Of a stretch of 64,000 nucleotides of DNA, positions 15,467 through 23,606 are shown piece after piece. Within the stretch, counting starts at the first letter, position 1; the number at the start of each line of letters is the position of its first letter. Made by a program: the position numbers and the translations under genes. This DNA is from a virus, in IMG/VR virus record IMGVR_UViG_3300025289_000026, positions 1-64,000 of that record, one strand, 5' to 3'. Under the pieces are notes generated by a model. The model saw only the letters and a program-made list of their open reading frames with translations, did no database searches and had not been told where the DNA came from.

Positions 15467-15700
15467 ATGGACAAATTGATCGAAGTCCTGATCGCCAACG
15501 GCCCCATGGGGTTGGTCGCCGGGGTCATGTTCTACCTCCTGATGGTGGAGAAGAAGGAGCACAGGGAAACCCGCGTGACTTTGGCAGACATTTATAGCAA
15601 ATACGAAGTCGTGGCCGACAGGTCTATCGAGGCGATGTCCAGGGTCACGACCCTGATTGGCGAGCGTCTTCCCAACCGTAACCAAACCCAAGGGGGCTGA
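15467..15700 (+). CDS. Small single-TM protein with coiled-coil tail, 77 aa
   Basis: One TM helix (about residues 10-26, GPMGLVAGVMFYLLMVE) followed by a charged helix (KKEHRETRVTLADIYSKYE). This plan resembles BhlA/holin-like or haemolysin-XhlA-like small phage proteins; assignment by architecture only. Confidence 0.65.
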   Translation: MDKLIEVLIANGPMGLVAGVMFYLLMVEKKEHRETRVTLADIYSKYEVVADRSIEAMSRVTTLIGERLPNRNQTQGG

Positions 15701-15701
15701 C

Positions 15702-15974
15702 ATGTCGGCGCATCCACAGGTCTATGCAACCAAGGGTCTGGATATGCAGGAGTTCGTCCGGCGGGCCGCCGATACCCACGCGAGGCTCCTGGAGACAGCG
15801 GACCACCTGGCCGCCGTGATCGATGACGCCAAAGCCATGATGCCGGCCTCGGGCGTCCTGGGGGTCGTGCTGCAGTGCCGGGGATGTGGTGAGCAGTACC
15901 TCGAGCGCCGTCGCCCCGATGCCACCGAATACGGGTGTTGTTCATCCCGGTGTTACCGCGGTGCGGATTCCTGA
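15702..15974 (+). CDS. Small zinc-ribbon-like protein, 90 aa
   Basis: The helical N-terminus is followed by a C-terminal cysteine cluster: CRGCGEQYLERRRPD then CCSSRC, giving a C-x2-C ... C-x3-C (or CC) metal site. The start is the ATG 1 nt after the previous stop. Probably a small nucleic-acid or protein binder; function unknown. Confidence 0.65.
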   Translation: MSAHPQVYATKGLDMQEFVRRAADTHARLLETADHLAAVIDDAKAMMPASGVLGVVLQCRGCGEQYLERRRPDATEYGCCSSRCYRGADS

Positions 15975-16056
15975 CCTCTGGATCGACGGGATCGCCGAGG
16001 CCATCAAGGCGTTCAAGCGGTTGCTTCGTTTGATCCGTAGGATCTTGGGTCGTTAG
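15961..16056 (+). CDS. 31-aa cationic amphipathic peptide (putative)
   Basis: A GTG-initiated ORF overlapping the end of the zinc-ribbon gene reads MRIPDLWIDGIAEAIK then a Lys/Arg/Leu-rich tail (FKRLLRLIRRILGR). The second half would form a strongly cationic amphipathic helix, as in membrane-active peptides. No ribosome site is seen, so it would rely on coupling. It overlaps the 3' end of the convergent minus gene by 4 nt. Confidence 0.4.
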   Translation: MRIPDLWIDGIAEAIKAFKRLLRLIRRILGR

Positions 16057-16730
16057 TTCGTCCCACCGGACAGACGCGAACGAATCGCATTGCCTGCCCC
16101 TTGGGCAAATCCACCACCTAGAGCACCTTTCTGCGTGAAGGGTTTGGACACCGGCATGCTCCCGGGGGTCGTGGGGGGTTTGACAGGCGGGCGAGTCGAT
16201 GGCCCAAAGATTCGATTCATCATCGGGGTGCTGGAGAGCTGGCCCCCGGGTGTTAAGCCCGAGGGCCCAAACGCCATCTTGGCCAACGGGATCTTTGGGG
16301 TCGTGAGCCCAATGGCCTGGGGCTTCACCCCGGGCTTACCTGGGGGCTTGAGCTTGGAGACCGTGCGCCCTGGGGTCAGTTTACCGGACGACGGCTTGAG
16401 TTCTTCACGCTCGACCGTTCGGTTTCGAATCATTTCCAAAAGCCCATTGTTCCGATGGATTGCGTCCGCGGCCCCGAGGCGGCTCTGGAGCGCCGGGATC
16501 CCAGAGTCTAGGTAGGCGGTCTTGCCCTGGAGGGCCAAGGATATCTTGCCCACCGGGGTCCCCCGGAGAGCGGTGGTGTTAAGTTTCCGCTGCCTCATCT
16601 TCTCGACGTACTGCCGAAGGGTCTCGGGTTGTGCGAGGAATTTTTTTGCCTCTTGGCCAATCGTCAGGACGCGGGCTGGCTTGAGGGTTGCGAACCCGGG
16701 CCCAAGGCCCGCGAGCTTGAATTTCACCAT
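16053..16730 (-). CDS. Basic Pro/Lys-rich protein, 225 aa, lone minus gene in the virion block
   Basis: Basic, low-complexity protein: helical N-terminal half, then Pro/Gly/Lys-rich segments (LKPPGKPGVKPQAIGL, RPPVKPPTTPGS). This composition suits an unfolded virion or DNA-bound protein. It is oriented against all neighbours and has CTGCTAAGCT 5 nt before the ATG, the same decamer as in front of the 9609 gene, so it may be expressed with late genes. No ribosome site. Confidence 0.7.
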   Translation of the reverse strand: MVKFKLAGLGPGFATLKPARVLTIGQEAKKFLAQPETLRQYVEKMRQRKLNTTALRGTPVGKISLALQGKTAYLDSGIPALQSRLGAADAIHRNNGLLEMIRNRTVEREELKPSSGKLTPGRTVSKLKPPGKPGVKPQAIGLTTPKIPLAKMAFGPSGLTPGGQLSSTPMMNRIFGPSTRPPVKPPTTPGSMPVSKPFTQKGALGGGFAQGAGNAIRSRLSGGTN

Positions 16731-16735
16731 ACCTA

Positions 16736-16741
16736 AGCTTA
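16736..16741 (-). promoter_or_regulatory. Candidate extended -10 (TGC-TAAGCT), leaderless start
   Basis: On the minus strand TGCTAAGCT is followed by TAGGT and the ATG at 16730. The shared decamer with 9591-9599 and the very short distance to the start codon support it. Confidence 0.45.
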
Positions 16742-16779
16742 GCAGGTTTGCACGCTACCGGAAAGCTCTGGTTTCCTGT

Positions 16780-16785
16780 TATAGT
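16780..16785 (+). promoter_or_regulatory. Extended -10 (TGT-TATAGT) of the 16828 gene
   Basis: TGTTATAGT would start transcription near 16792, giving a leader of about 36 nt that contains GGAGGT (16818-16823) 4 nt before the ATG. It is divergent to the minus promoter at 16736. Confidence 0.4.
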
Positions 16786-16827
16786 GTTGAGGTCGTAACA
16801 AAACCCCCTTTTTATCTGGAGGTGTCG

Positions 16828-17217
16828 ATGGATCCCGTGACTGCCGTGACGTTGAATGACACATCCGCTCTCTTGGGCCTCGTCCAAGGGTTCGCGAGTG
16901 CGGCTGAGAAAGGAAATTACTGGTGGGTCTCGGCCACCGTGGTGTACCTGCTGGTCGAGGTCCTGCGGGGCAAGATCCCGGGGACCAACAAGCCTTTGCC
17001 CTTTATCCCCGTGGTGTTGGCGCCTCATCTGTCGGGCAACGCGATCAAGATGGTGGTCCTGGTGGCCAACATCCTGATGGCGGGGATATACCTGTTGGCT
17101 GGAGTCCCGGTGGACAACGCGGTCGCCAGCGCGGCGACCGGATGGTTAGCTTCCATGGGGATCCACGATGCCGTTGGGCTCAAGAGCCTGGTGTTCAAAC
17201 CTTCGAGCAAGGTCTAG
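16828..17217 (+). CDS. Holin-like membrane protein, 129 aa
   Basis: Polar N-terminus, a hydrophobic segment (about residues 31-46), a loop with KIPGTNKPLPFIPVV, and a second strong TM helix (about 73-96, MVVLVANILMAGIYLLAGV), with Ala/Gly-rich residues after it. Size and topology resemble some phage holins, but there is no lysin beside it. Strong ribosome site GGAGGT. Confidence 0.7.
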   Translation: MDPVTAVTLNDTSALLGLVQGFASAAEKGNYWWVSATVVYLLVEVLRGKIPGTNKPLPFIPVVLAPHLSGNAIKMVVLVANILMAGIYLLAGVPVDNAVASAATGWLASMGIHDAVGLKSLVFKPSSKV

Positions 17218-17227
17218 CTGACGGTTC

Positions 17228-18205
17228 ATGGCGCTCCCGATTGCCAAGATCACGTTGGAGAATGGAGCTACCCCGAGGGGCTTGTTCCTTACTCGCCAGG
17301 ACCTCCGGGCCGTCTCGTCCCATGGGGATGGTGACGTTGCCCAACTCCACGACTTCCGCCGTGTCTATAGCTTTGACCCTGGGTCCATGGCGGTTGACGA
17401 CGGGCTCGATCCCAATGTTGTGAAGCCGGACGACATCCTGGTGTCTAACCCTGGCCGTTGGTTAAGTGGTGACATATCCATCGACCTGACGCTCGAGGGC
17501 ACGACCTCGGCGCCGAGCGATCAAGGTTCTTCTATCACGTCGTACGCTTGGTTCCTGGTGTTCGAGCCGAGCGAAGGCAGCCCCCCGGCAGCCGCCCTGG
17601 TGGCCGGGGGTGCCACCGCTGTCCTCACGATTCCCCTGGGGGCCGGGTGGAACCCCGGGGGTATCCTGGTGTTCCTCCGGGTCACGGATAACGCGGGCCA
17701 GACGAGCATCGGGAACCCCTATGCCCCGGCGCTCAACCCGGATGCCCTGTTCCAATACATCCTGGGGACCGAGGAACTGGGGTTCGAGATCCCGGCCGCT
17801 GGGTCTCGTAACTGGCACCGCCACTACCAGAGGGCCTTCATCCTGCTGGATGCCAAGATCAAGGAGGTGGCCGAGACGATCCCGGGGGCCAACTTCCCGG
17901 TCAAGGAGGACAAGGGCAAGAACCCCACCAACACCACGACGATGGACCAAGAGGCCGTGGCCAATGTATTCATCACCAAGACGCCGGCCGGCGATGGCGT
18001 CGTGGCCGTCTACGTCGGGGGCCTGCGGGTCCAGGTGGGCAACGGGGTCAAGACCGAGGATTGCTACTTCAGCCCCGATGGCGGCACCACGGCCCGGCTA
18101 TTCGCCGACATCCAGGCAGGGGATCAGCTAATATGGAACACCGTGATCGCTGGCTACGGAGTGTCGCCCAGCGATGACATTGATTTCGACTACGACGCTG
18201 CCTAA
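17228..18205 (+). CDS. Structural protein, 325 aa
   Basis: The N-terminal region (about residues 20-80) carries the module ending NPGRWLSG also found in the 12645 gene product. The middle resembles an Ig-like beta domain (SYAWFLVFEPSEGSPPAA), and the C-terminal part (about 200-325) is a separate beta-rich domain starting after NWHRHYQRAFILLDAKI. Probably a tail or baseplate accessory protein. Confidence 0.7.
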   Translation: MALPIAKITLENGATPRGLFLTRQDLRAVSSHGDGDVAQLHDFRRVYSFDPGSMAVDDGLDPNVVKPDDILVSNPGRWLSGDISIDLTLEGTTSAPSDQGSSITSYAWFLVFEPSEGSPPAAALVAGGATAVLTIPLGAGWNPGGILVFLRVTDNAGQTSIGNPYAPALNPDALFQYILGTEELGFEIPAAGSRNWHRHYQRAFILLDAKIKEVAETIPGANFPVKEDKGKNPTNTTTMDQEAVANVFITKTPAGDGVVAVYVGGLRVQVGNGVKTEDCYFSPDGGTTARLFADIQAGDQLIWNTVIAGYGVSPSDDIDFDYDAA

Positions 18206-18209
18206 CCGT

Positions 18210-20570
18210 ATGATCAACGCCAAACAGATTCGAAACCTTACTCCCTTGGCCACCAAGGCGGTCTTTTCATCCGACTTCCTAAGGGATGCCGAAGGATGGA
18301 CCGACGTGAGTCCCAATGCAACGTCTGCCTGGGTGTCACCCCAGGTCGTCAGGGTCACGCAGATCAGTGGGTTCGGGCCCACTGACCCGCCGGTCACGGT
18401 GGCCAACGTCTTGCCCGTCCAGATGGGATCTTTTGTGACGTATGGACGCCTTGGGCTTGAGGCCACCGGTACTCTGAATCAGGGATTTGGTGCCGCGGCA
18501 TCTGGAGGCGACCAGATGGTCATGGGGTTTCTGGTGGATGGATCCCTAGCGGGTGGAGGGCCCACAGCCTTGATAGTATTGATAGCAATTCATGACGGTG
18601 CTGGAGACGCCGACATGTTCTTCCTTGGTGGATCGATTAGTGGCGGACCTATAGTGTTTGTCCCCCTCGGGGTAAAGCTTTCGGTGGTTACGGGTCGTCA
18701 GGTTGTCCGGATGGATGTCCTCAGAAAATCCGCTGGTGTCGCGGATGTCGTGTTTTCGTGGAACGGCGATACCGTTGGGATTCTTGACAATCTTTTGATT
18801 GCGGAGTTTGGATGGGATGTCGGGATGCTGGCGGCGCTGGCGTCGTTTTCCCAGGTGGCCGCTGTGCCGCTGGATTTTCATCGATTCAACGGTACCCGGG
18901 AAGCCGGGTTCATCGGTGCTCAAGTGCCTGATGTAGTCTTTACCCCAATAGTGGCAGAGTACACCTTTCAAGACGCCGATAGCTACCCCACGATGGCATT
19001 TTCGCCAACCGAGGGGGGTGCAACTGTAGAGGCTCCAAACAAGATCTCCGATGGTGGCGGTAATTTCGTGGCCTCGAGTGTAGAGCCAGGGGACAAGGTT
19101 GCACTTAATGGTGGGCCGTTTCCCGGAGTTTATGAAATCGCTACCGTCGCCCCAACCCAACTGACCGTAGTGGGAACACCCTTTGGATACGATGCTCCCC
19201 CGGGTCCTCCAGGTCAAGGCGGGCTGTGGGGACTCATCACGACGGCCGAGGTGCAGGTCGGTACCGCTACCGTCAACGATCCCGGGGCAGATTTTTCGAT
19301 GGTGCAGCCCGGCGATTTCTTCATCGTCACGGGCCCAACGGGAGACCTTGTTGGAGTCTACACGGTCGACACCGTGGGCAGCGGGACGCTGGATGTCGTT
19401 GGAACGACGTGGCCCGCGACGACACGGGTTGAGTACGTCGTCGTGGATCAAAACGACAATATTTTTGACGGTCAAGGTTGGCAATCCGACGGCGTCGATA
19501 ACATCCAGGCCGTGTATGACCACGGCATGACGGTATTTTTGAAGCCATCGGGAGCCGGAGCCGGGCCCCGGGTTATATCGGAGATTCTCTCGACACTTCT
19601 GTCGTTCCATCTTGGCCAGGCCTTTGGTTATGCCGTTGAATGCACCCTGACGATCCCCGGGCTGCCGTCGACGGGTTCCAACATAATGGAATTCGCCTTT
19701 GGTGTCTACCCGGGTTTAGTCGAAGCTCTACTGGCCGGTGTTTTGGTCGATTCTTCAGGTGTGTACGCAATAGCGTCGACGTCACCGTCGCCGGATGTCA
19801 GGGGTTCACTGCAGCCCGGTGTTTTTGGTCCGATAGCGTTGGCACCGACGAGCGGCCAGGGTCACGTCAAGATAAGATTTCGAGCGGAGATTTTTCATGT
19901 CGGTCAATCCAAAAAAGAGATGTTCCTCCGCGTGTACTTCGACGACACCCTGGTGGCGGCGTCGTCAGTGTCTAAGGAATCTCTTTGCGATGGGTCTTTT
20001 GGTGACGGCGAGCTTCGAGAGTTCTTGATGGCGATTGTCCTCAGCAGTACGTCGTCGAATATAGCGGCGTGGCGGTTTGAGAATATTAGGACGAGCAAAC
20101 TCACCAGCCAGGAAGCCCTGGTACCGCGGATCATTCGAGGAGATCCTCGCAACGCCTATGGTTCTTCGGTGGCCGTGACTGGTCTCACGGGTGTCTATCC
20201 TCAGGAGATGACGGGATTTCCAGGTGAGGAGCTAATCGACGTGACGGACGTCAGTCCTGGGACTAAATACCGGTGGTACGGAAATCCGTCGAAGTACCTC
20301 GACAACCCCGGGCACATCAAAGTCGTAGACAACGACGGCCAGACGACAATCGGCACCGGTACTTTTGACGGCGTCGGTACGCCGTTCTCCCGTACGGAGA
20401 TCGGCGACATACTGTGGATTTTCGAAGGGCCCGACATGGGTGAGTACGTCGTGACGGCAGTAGACCCGGGGTTCGCCCAGATCACCGTGGCCGCTGTCTT
20501 TGTAGCCACGACCTTAAGTCTGGACTACGCCGTGTACAAAACCCGTCCCGGCGAATGGGTGGTGGTATGA
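18210..20570 (+). CDS. Large beta-rich virion protein with PGD modules, 786 aa
   Basis: No named family recognised. Three copies of a 60-75 aa module are visible: near 19036-19193 (SSVEPGDKVAL), 19275-19445 (SMVQPGDFFIV) and 20351-20535 (TEIGDILWIF), each followed by G-x-Y-x-V/I and a beta strand. Two laminin-like beta regions lie between. Codon use from about 18550 to 20540 is less C-ending than in neighbouring genes, suggesting acquisition. The start is the ATG 4 nt after the previous stop rather than an ATG inside the previous gene. ATGA overlap downstream. Confidence 0.7.
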   Translation: MINAKQIRNLTPLATKAVFSSDFLRDAEGWTDVSPNATSAWVSPQVVRVTQISGFGPTDPPVTVANVLPVQMGSFVTYGRLGLEATGTLNQGFGAAASGGDQMVMGFLVDGSLAGGGPTALIVLIAIHDGAGDADMFFLGGSISGGPIVFVPLGVKLSVVTGRQVVRMDVLRKSAGVADVVFSWNGDTVGILDNLLIAEFGWDVGMLAALASFSQVAAVPLDFHRFNGTREAGFIGAQVPDVVFTPIVAEYTFQDADSYPTMAFSPTEGGATVEAPNKISDGGGNFVASSVEPGDKVALNGGPFPGVYEIATVAPTQLTVVGTPFGYDAPPGPPGQGGLWGLITTAEVQVGTATVNDPGADFSMVQPGDFFIVTGPTGDLVGVYTVDTVGSGTLDVVGTTWPATTRVEYVVVDQNDNIFDGQGWQSDGVDNIQAVYDHGMTVFLKPSGAGAGPRVISEILSTLLSFHLGQAFGYAVECTLTIPGLPSTGSNIMEFAFGVYPGLVEALLAGVLVDSSGVYAIASTSPSPDVRGSLQPGVFGPIALAPTSGQGHVKIRFRAEIFHVGQSKKEMFLRVYFDDTLVAASSVSKESLCDGSFGDGELREFLMAIVLSSTSSNIAAWRFENIRTSKLTSQEALVPRIIRGDPRNAYGSSVAVTGLTGVYPQEMTGFPGEELIDVTDVSPGTKYRWYGNPSKYLDNPGHIKVVDNDGQTTIGTGTFDGVGTPFSRTEIGDILWIFEGPDMGEYVVTAVDPGFAQITVAAVFVATTLSLDYAVYKTRPGEWVVV

Positions 20571-20842
20571 AAAAACGCTACATCGTGACGGGTCAGGTCG
20601 CTACCCCGACGGATGTCACGAGCCTACGGGACTGGCTCGTGGCACAGGCAGGCCCTGAGTTTGAATCCATTGAGGTCATCAGGATCCCCACGGCCAGTTG
20701 GCGCCGCATTACCCTTGGGCTAACTCGAGCGGTAAAACCAGAGGGTTCTATCCTTGTCAACTGTGGCCCCACTGCCCAGGCCATAGAGGCTAGACCCGAG
20801 TTTATCAAAAAGCCAACGATCACGATTGTCCTGAGGGCATAA
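20567..20842 (+). CDS. Small protein, 91 aa
   Basis: Begins MKKRYIVTGQVATPTDV; alternating beta and helix pattern. Starts in an ATGA overlap with the large gene upstream and abuts the next start. Probably an assembly partner of its neighbours; function unknown. Confidence 0.65.
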   Translation: MKKRYIVTGQVATPTDVTSLRDWLVAQAGPEFESIEVIRIPTASWRRITLGLTRAVKPEGSILVNCGPTAQAIEARPEFIKKPTITIVLRA

Positions 20843-22021
20843 ATGTCGACCATCGGGCAGCCCGTTGAACTCTCGTTCGAGATTCTCCACGACGCCACCG
20901 GGGCCCAGATCCTGGCGCCCACGGGGTTGAGGCTTTACCTGGTGAAACCCGGGACTCAGGTGCTCGAATATATCCCGGGCCAAGTGTTTGAACCCGTGGG
21001 TGGTGGGGTCATCAAGACTACGATCCCGGGGGGTGAGATCAACGTCATGGGGCTCTACGGGGCCGTCGTGACGGCGGATAACGGTAGTTCTCGGGATATT
21101 GAATTGTTCGTTGCCCAGGGGGTACGGGCCAATGCCGAGATCTTGTTGCCTTTCGCAGCTCGGCGCGAAGATGGATCCGCCAAGACCAATCTCACGAGTT
21201 CCGCAGTATCGCTGTCTTTCCATCTCACCACCCAGGTGACCCGGACGGTCGATCCATTGGATTTTGTCCATCTGTTCGACAGCTTCGCGGCCCCGACGGC
21301 ATTCTACATGGTCCGGATCCTGGCGACCGAGTTGACCGGAGCGGGAACCCTGGCCTACGGGGTCGACGGGACTGACATGGAAGTATGGCGGCACGATCTT
21401 GTGATCCAAGATCAGCCATATGTGGATTTCACCATCAAGACGAACCCGTGGCTCGACAACGTGTCGGTTGAACTTTACCTGGACGACATCCTTGTGTTCC
21501 AGGGGATTACGGATCTGTTGGGCAACCTGGCGGCCCGGGCGCCGATCGGTACCCTGGAGGCCAGGATATCGAAGCTGGGGCTAGTCTTCAGCACCAACAA
21601 TTTTGTTGTCGAGCTGACCGAGGACACGGTATCGGTCGAGATCTCGACTGCCCATCGGGTTGAACAGACGGAACCCCCGGGATTCTGCAGGATTGATTTT
21701 CAGTTGCTCCAGGCCAATGGAACCCCACTGGCTGGCAAGAAGATTTTCTTTACCCCGATCCTGGGTCTCACGGGCACGGGCGCCGGGGTGGTGAAACAAC
21801 CGTTTGAAATCACCCTCGATCCCCAGGGCCGGGGGGTCATGTTCTTGATCCCGGGGATCCGGTCGGTGGTGACGCTCGAGGGCACGAGGTTGTACGAAGA
21901 GTTTGAAGTTCCGGCGCAACCTCAGGCCGATTTGTTCGATTTGATTTCATTTGAAGACAAAGGATTCCAATCCTACGCGGCCAAGCTGCAGGATGGGATT
22001 CGGAGGAGCCTGTTGCCCTGA
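20843..22021 (+). CDS. Beta-rich structural protein, 392 aa
   Basis: Composed of several beta-sandwich-like segments; the last part (RIDFQLLQANGTPLAGKKIF) resembles a carboxypeptidase-regulatory or Ig-like unit that is also present at the start of the next gene product. It overlaps the next start by 1 nt (TGATG). Likely baseplate or fiber accessory. Confidence 0.65.
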   Translation: MSTIGQPVELSFEILHDATGAQILAPTGLRLYLVKPGTQVLEYIPGQVFEPVGGGVIKTTIPGGEINVMGLYGAVVTADNGSSRDIELFVAQGVRANAEILLPFAARREDGSAKTNLTSSAVSLSFHLTTQVTRTVDPLDFVHLFDSFAAPTAFYMVRILATELTGAGTLAYGVDGTDMEVWRHDLVIQDQPYVDFTIKTNPWLDNVSVELYLDDILVFQGITDLLGNLAARAPIGTLEARISKLGLVFSTNNFVVELTEDTVSVEISTAHRVEQTEPPGFCRIDFQLLQANGTPLAGKKIFFTPILGLTGTGAGVVKQPFEITLDPQGRGVMFLIPGIRSVVTLEGTRLYEEFEVPAQPQADLFDLISFEDKGFQSYAAKLQDGIRRSLLP

Positions 22022-23217
22022 TGGCCGCGTATGTAACCAAGGTATTTGTACAAGACCCCGGGGATGCCCCGGTCGTGGGGGCGTTGGTCGCGATCGTCTC
22101 GATGGCCGACGGTACCGTGGTCATGGGGGTATCGGACGGTACTGGGAAGGTCGAGGTTCCGCTCGAGGAGGGATTCTACGTGGTATCGGCGTCAAAGAAT
22201 CTGTACGTGTCACCCGCCTCCATGCAGATCGAGGTCGCGGCGCCCCCGAGTCCAACGGCCGCATTTTTCCGACCCCCCAACCAGGCCACCACGCAACAAT
22301 ACAGTGGATTTCGTAAGAACGTGAAACTCGGGATCGATGGCGCGGCCCCCGTGTTGATCGACGTGACCGGCGGGGACAACCTGGTGGCAAGTTTTGTTGA
22401 ATTGGTATCCAATCTCAACACTGGGCTAGGCGCGGGGATCGCGTCGGTTATTTTGGATGAGATCAGGCTACTCTCCACGACCGTGGGGGCGTTGTCTGAA
22501 ATCTTGATTGTGAACGACGGCACCGTGCCGGACCCAGCGATGGATTTGGTCTGGGGGTTGGTTCTTGGGGATGGGGACATCTTGATCAATGGGCAGGATA
22601 CCCCTGGGGACTTCAACGACTATGATGTTGAACTAACGCCATCCAGCGGGTTCACGAGTCTCGACCCAGAGCGGTGCGTCCTGTGGGGTGAGTTTTTTAC
22701 CAACCAGCCAAACGTGCCGTTGGCCGGGGCCACGCTTCAGTTCGAGGTCTTGGCCAGGCCTTCGGCCAACGACCAAGGTCTCGATGTAGCGGATTCCTTT
22801 TATCGTCAGACCGATGTCAACGGAGTGGCGTCGTGCGAGTTGATGCGCGGGGTGCTGGTCAACATCTACCTGCCCTGGCTCGATGTGGTCAAGACCGTGG
22901 TGGTGCCGAATGCTCCGTCGGCCGACCTGGCCGCGTTGTTGACACCTTACGCCGTGTCTGCCGACATAACCCGTGGGGTCGCGTTCTCCATGGAGGTGGG
23001 GCAAGTGTTGAACCCGGGGGTCAAGGCCGTGTTTTCCGATAGCTCGGTCAAGACAATCCCAACGGTCACCTACACGTCGTTGAATAGCGCGGTCGTCACG
23101 GTGACGAACGGGAACCTCGTGGCCGTGGCGTCCGGAACCGCATTGGTGACTGGTTCGTTCCGCAATGCTCGTGGCCAACTCATCATTACCCCCCAGGCCA
23201 CCGTCACGGTCCCATGA
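22021..23217 (+). CDS. Adhesion-type structural protein with CarboxypepD_reg-like and BIG2-like domains, 398 aa
   Basis: N-terminal region (about residues 18-60: VVGALVAIVSMADGTVV ... GFYVVSASKN) matches the carboxypeptidase regulatory-like fold. The C-terminal 75 residues (AVFSDSSVKTIPTVTYTSLN then VASGTALVTGSF) match the bacterial Ig-like BIG2 pattern. Such domains decorate phage tails and bind carbohydrate surfaces weakly. ATGA overlap with the next gene. Confidence 0.7.
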   Translation: MAAYVTKVFVQDPGDAPVVGALVAIVSMADGTVVMGVSDGTGKVEVPLEEGFYVVSASKNLYVSPASMQIEVAAPPSPTAAFFRPPNQATTQQYSGFRKNVKLGIDGAAPVLIDVTGGDNLVASFVELVSNLNTGLGAGIASVILDEIRLLSTTVGALSEILIVNDGTVPDPAMDLVWGLVLGDGDILINGQDTPGDFNDYDVELTPSSGFTSLDPERCVLWGEFFTNQPNVPLAGATLQFEVLARPSANDQGLDVADSFYRQTDVNGVASCELMRGVLVNIYLPWLDVVKTVVVPNAPSADLAALLTPYAVSADITRGVAFSMEVGQVLNPGVKAVFSDSSVKTIPTVTYTSLNSAVVTVTNGNLVAVASGTALVTGSFRNARGQLIITPQATVTVP

Positions 23218-23606
23218 CAGCACTCCAGATAGCAATTGATTCAGGTGACTATGCCAACGAGTTTCACCTGCTTCCTGAACTCAGGAGTTTGATTCCCAAG
23301 CGCCTCGATGGATCTGAATCGTGTCGAAGATTCCTCTTGCGAGTGGTCACCAGGTCGATCATCGATGTATGCGTCTACCCTGAGGGAAACCCTAGCCATG
23401 ATTCAGCCCGCGATTGGCTTATGGGAAAAGACGACTCTGCTATGCCCTTTCGCGATCTTGTGCTGCTCTTGGATCTCGAGTGGATTGAGTGCCAGGTGAT
23501 CGCGATCCTGAAGGGCAACACGGCGCATAAGAACAAGGTCATGGAAATGAAACGCTTGATCTATAGACTCGGGGAAGACGCCGTGGGGAGCGATGCCAGC
23601 GAATGA
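23214..23606 (+). CDS. Hypothetical protein, 130 aa
   Basis: Helical soluble protein (RDLVLLLDLEWIECQVIAIL near residues 80-99). The size and position just before the baseplate genes recall small phage GP46/GP25-type baseplate proteins, but no motif confirms this. Overlaps the next gene by 14 nt. Confidence 0.65.
   Translation: MTALQIAIDSGDYANEFHLLPELRSLIPKRLDGSESCRRFLLRVVTRSIIDVCVYPEGNPSHDSARDWLMGKDDSAMPFRDLVLLLDLEWIECQVIAILKGNTAHKNKVMEMKRLIYRLGEDAVGSDASE

Noticed and set aside
18546-19610. Minus-strand ORF of 354 aa inside the large virion gene
   Set aside because: Arg/His-rich composition and no start signal; shadow of the plus-strand gene.
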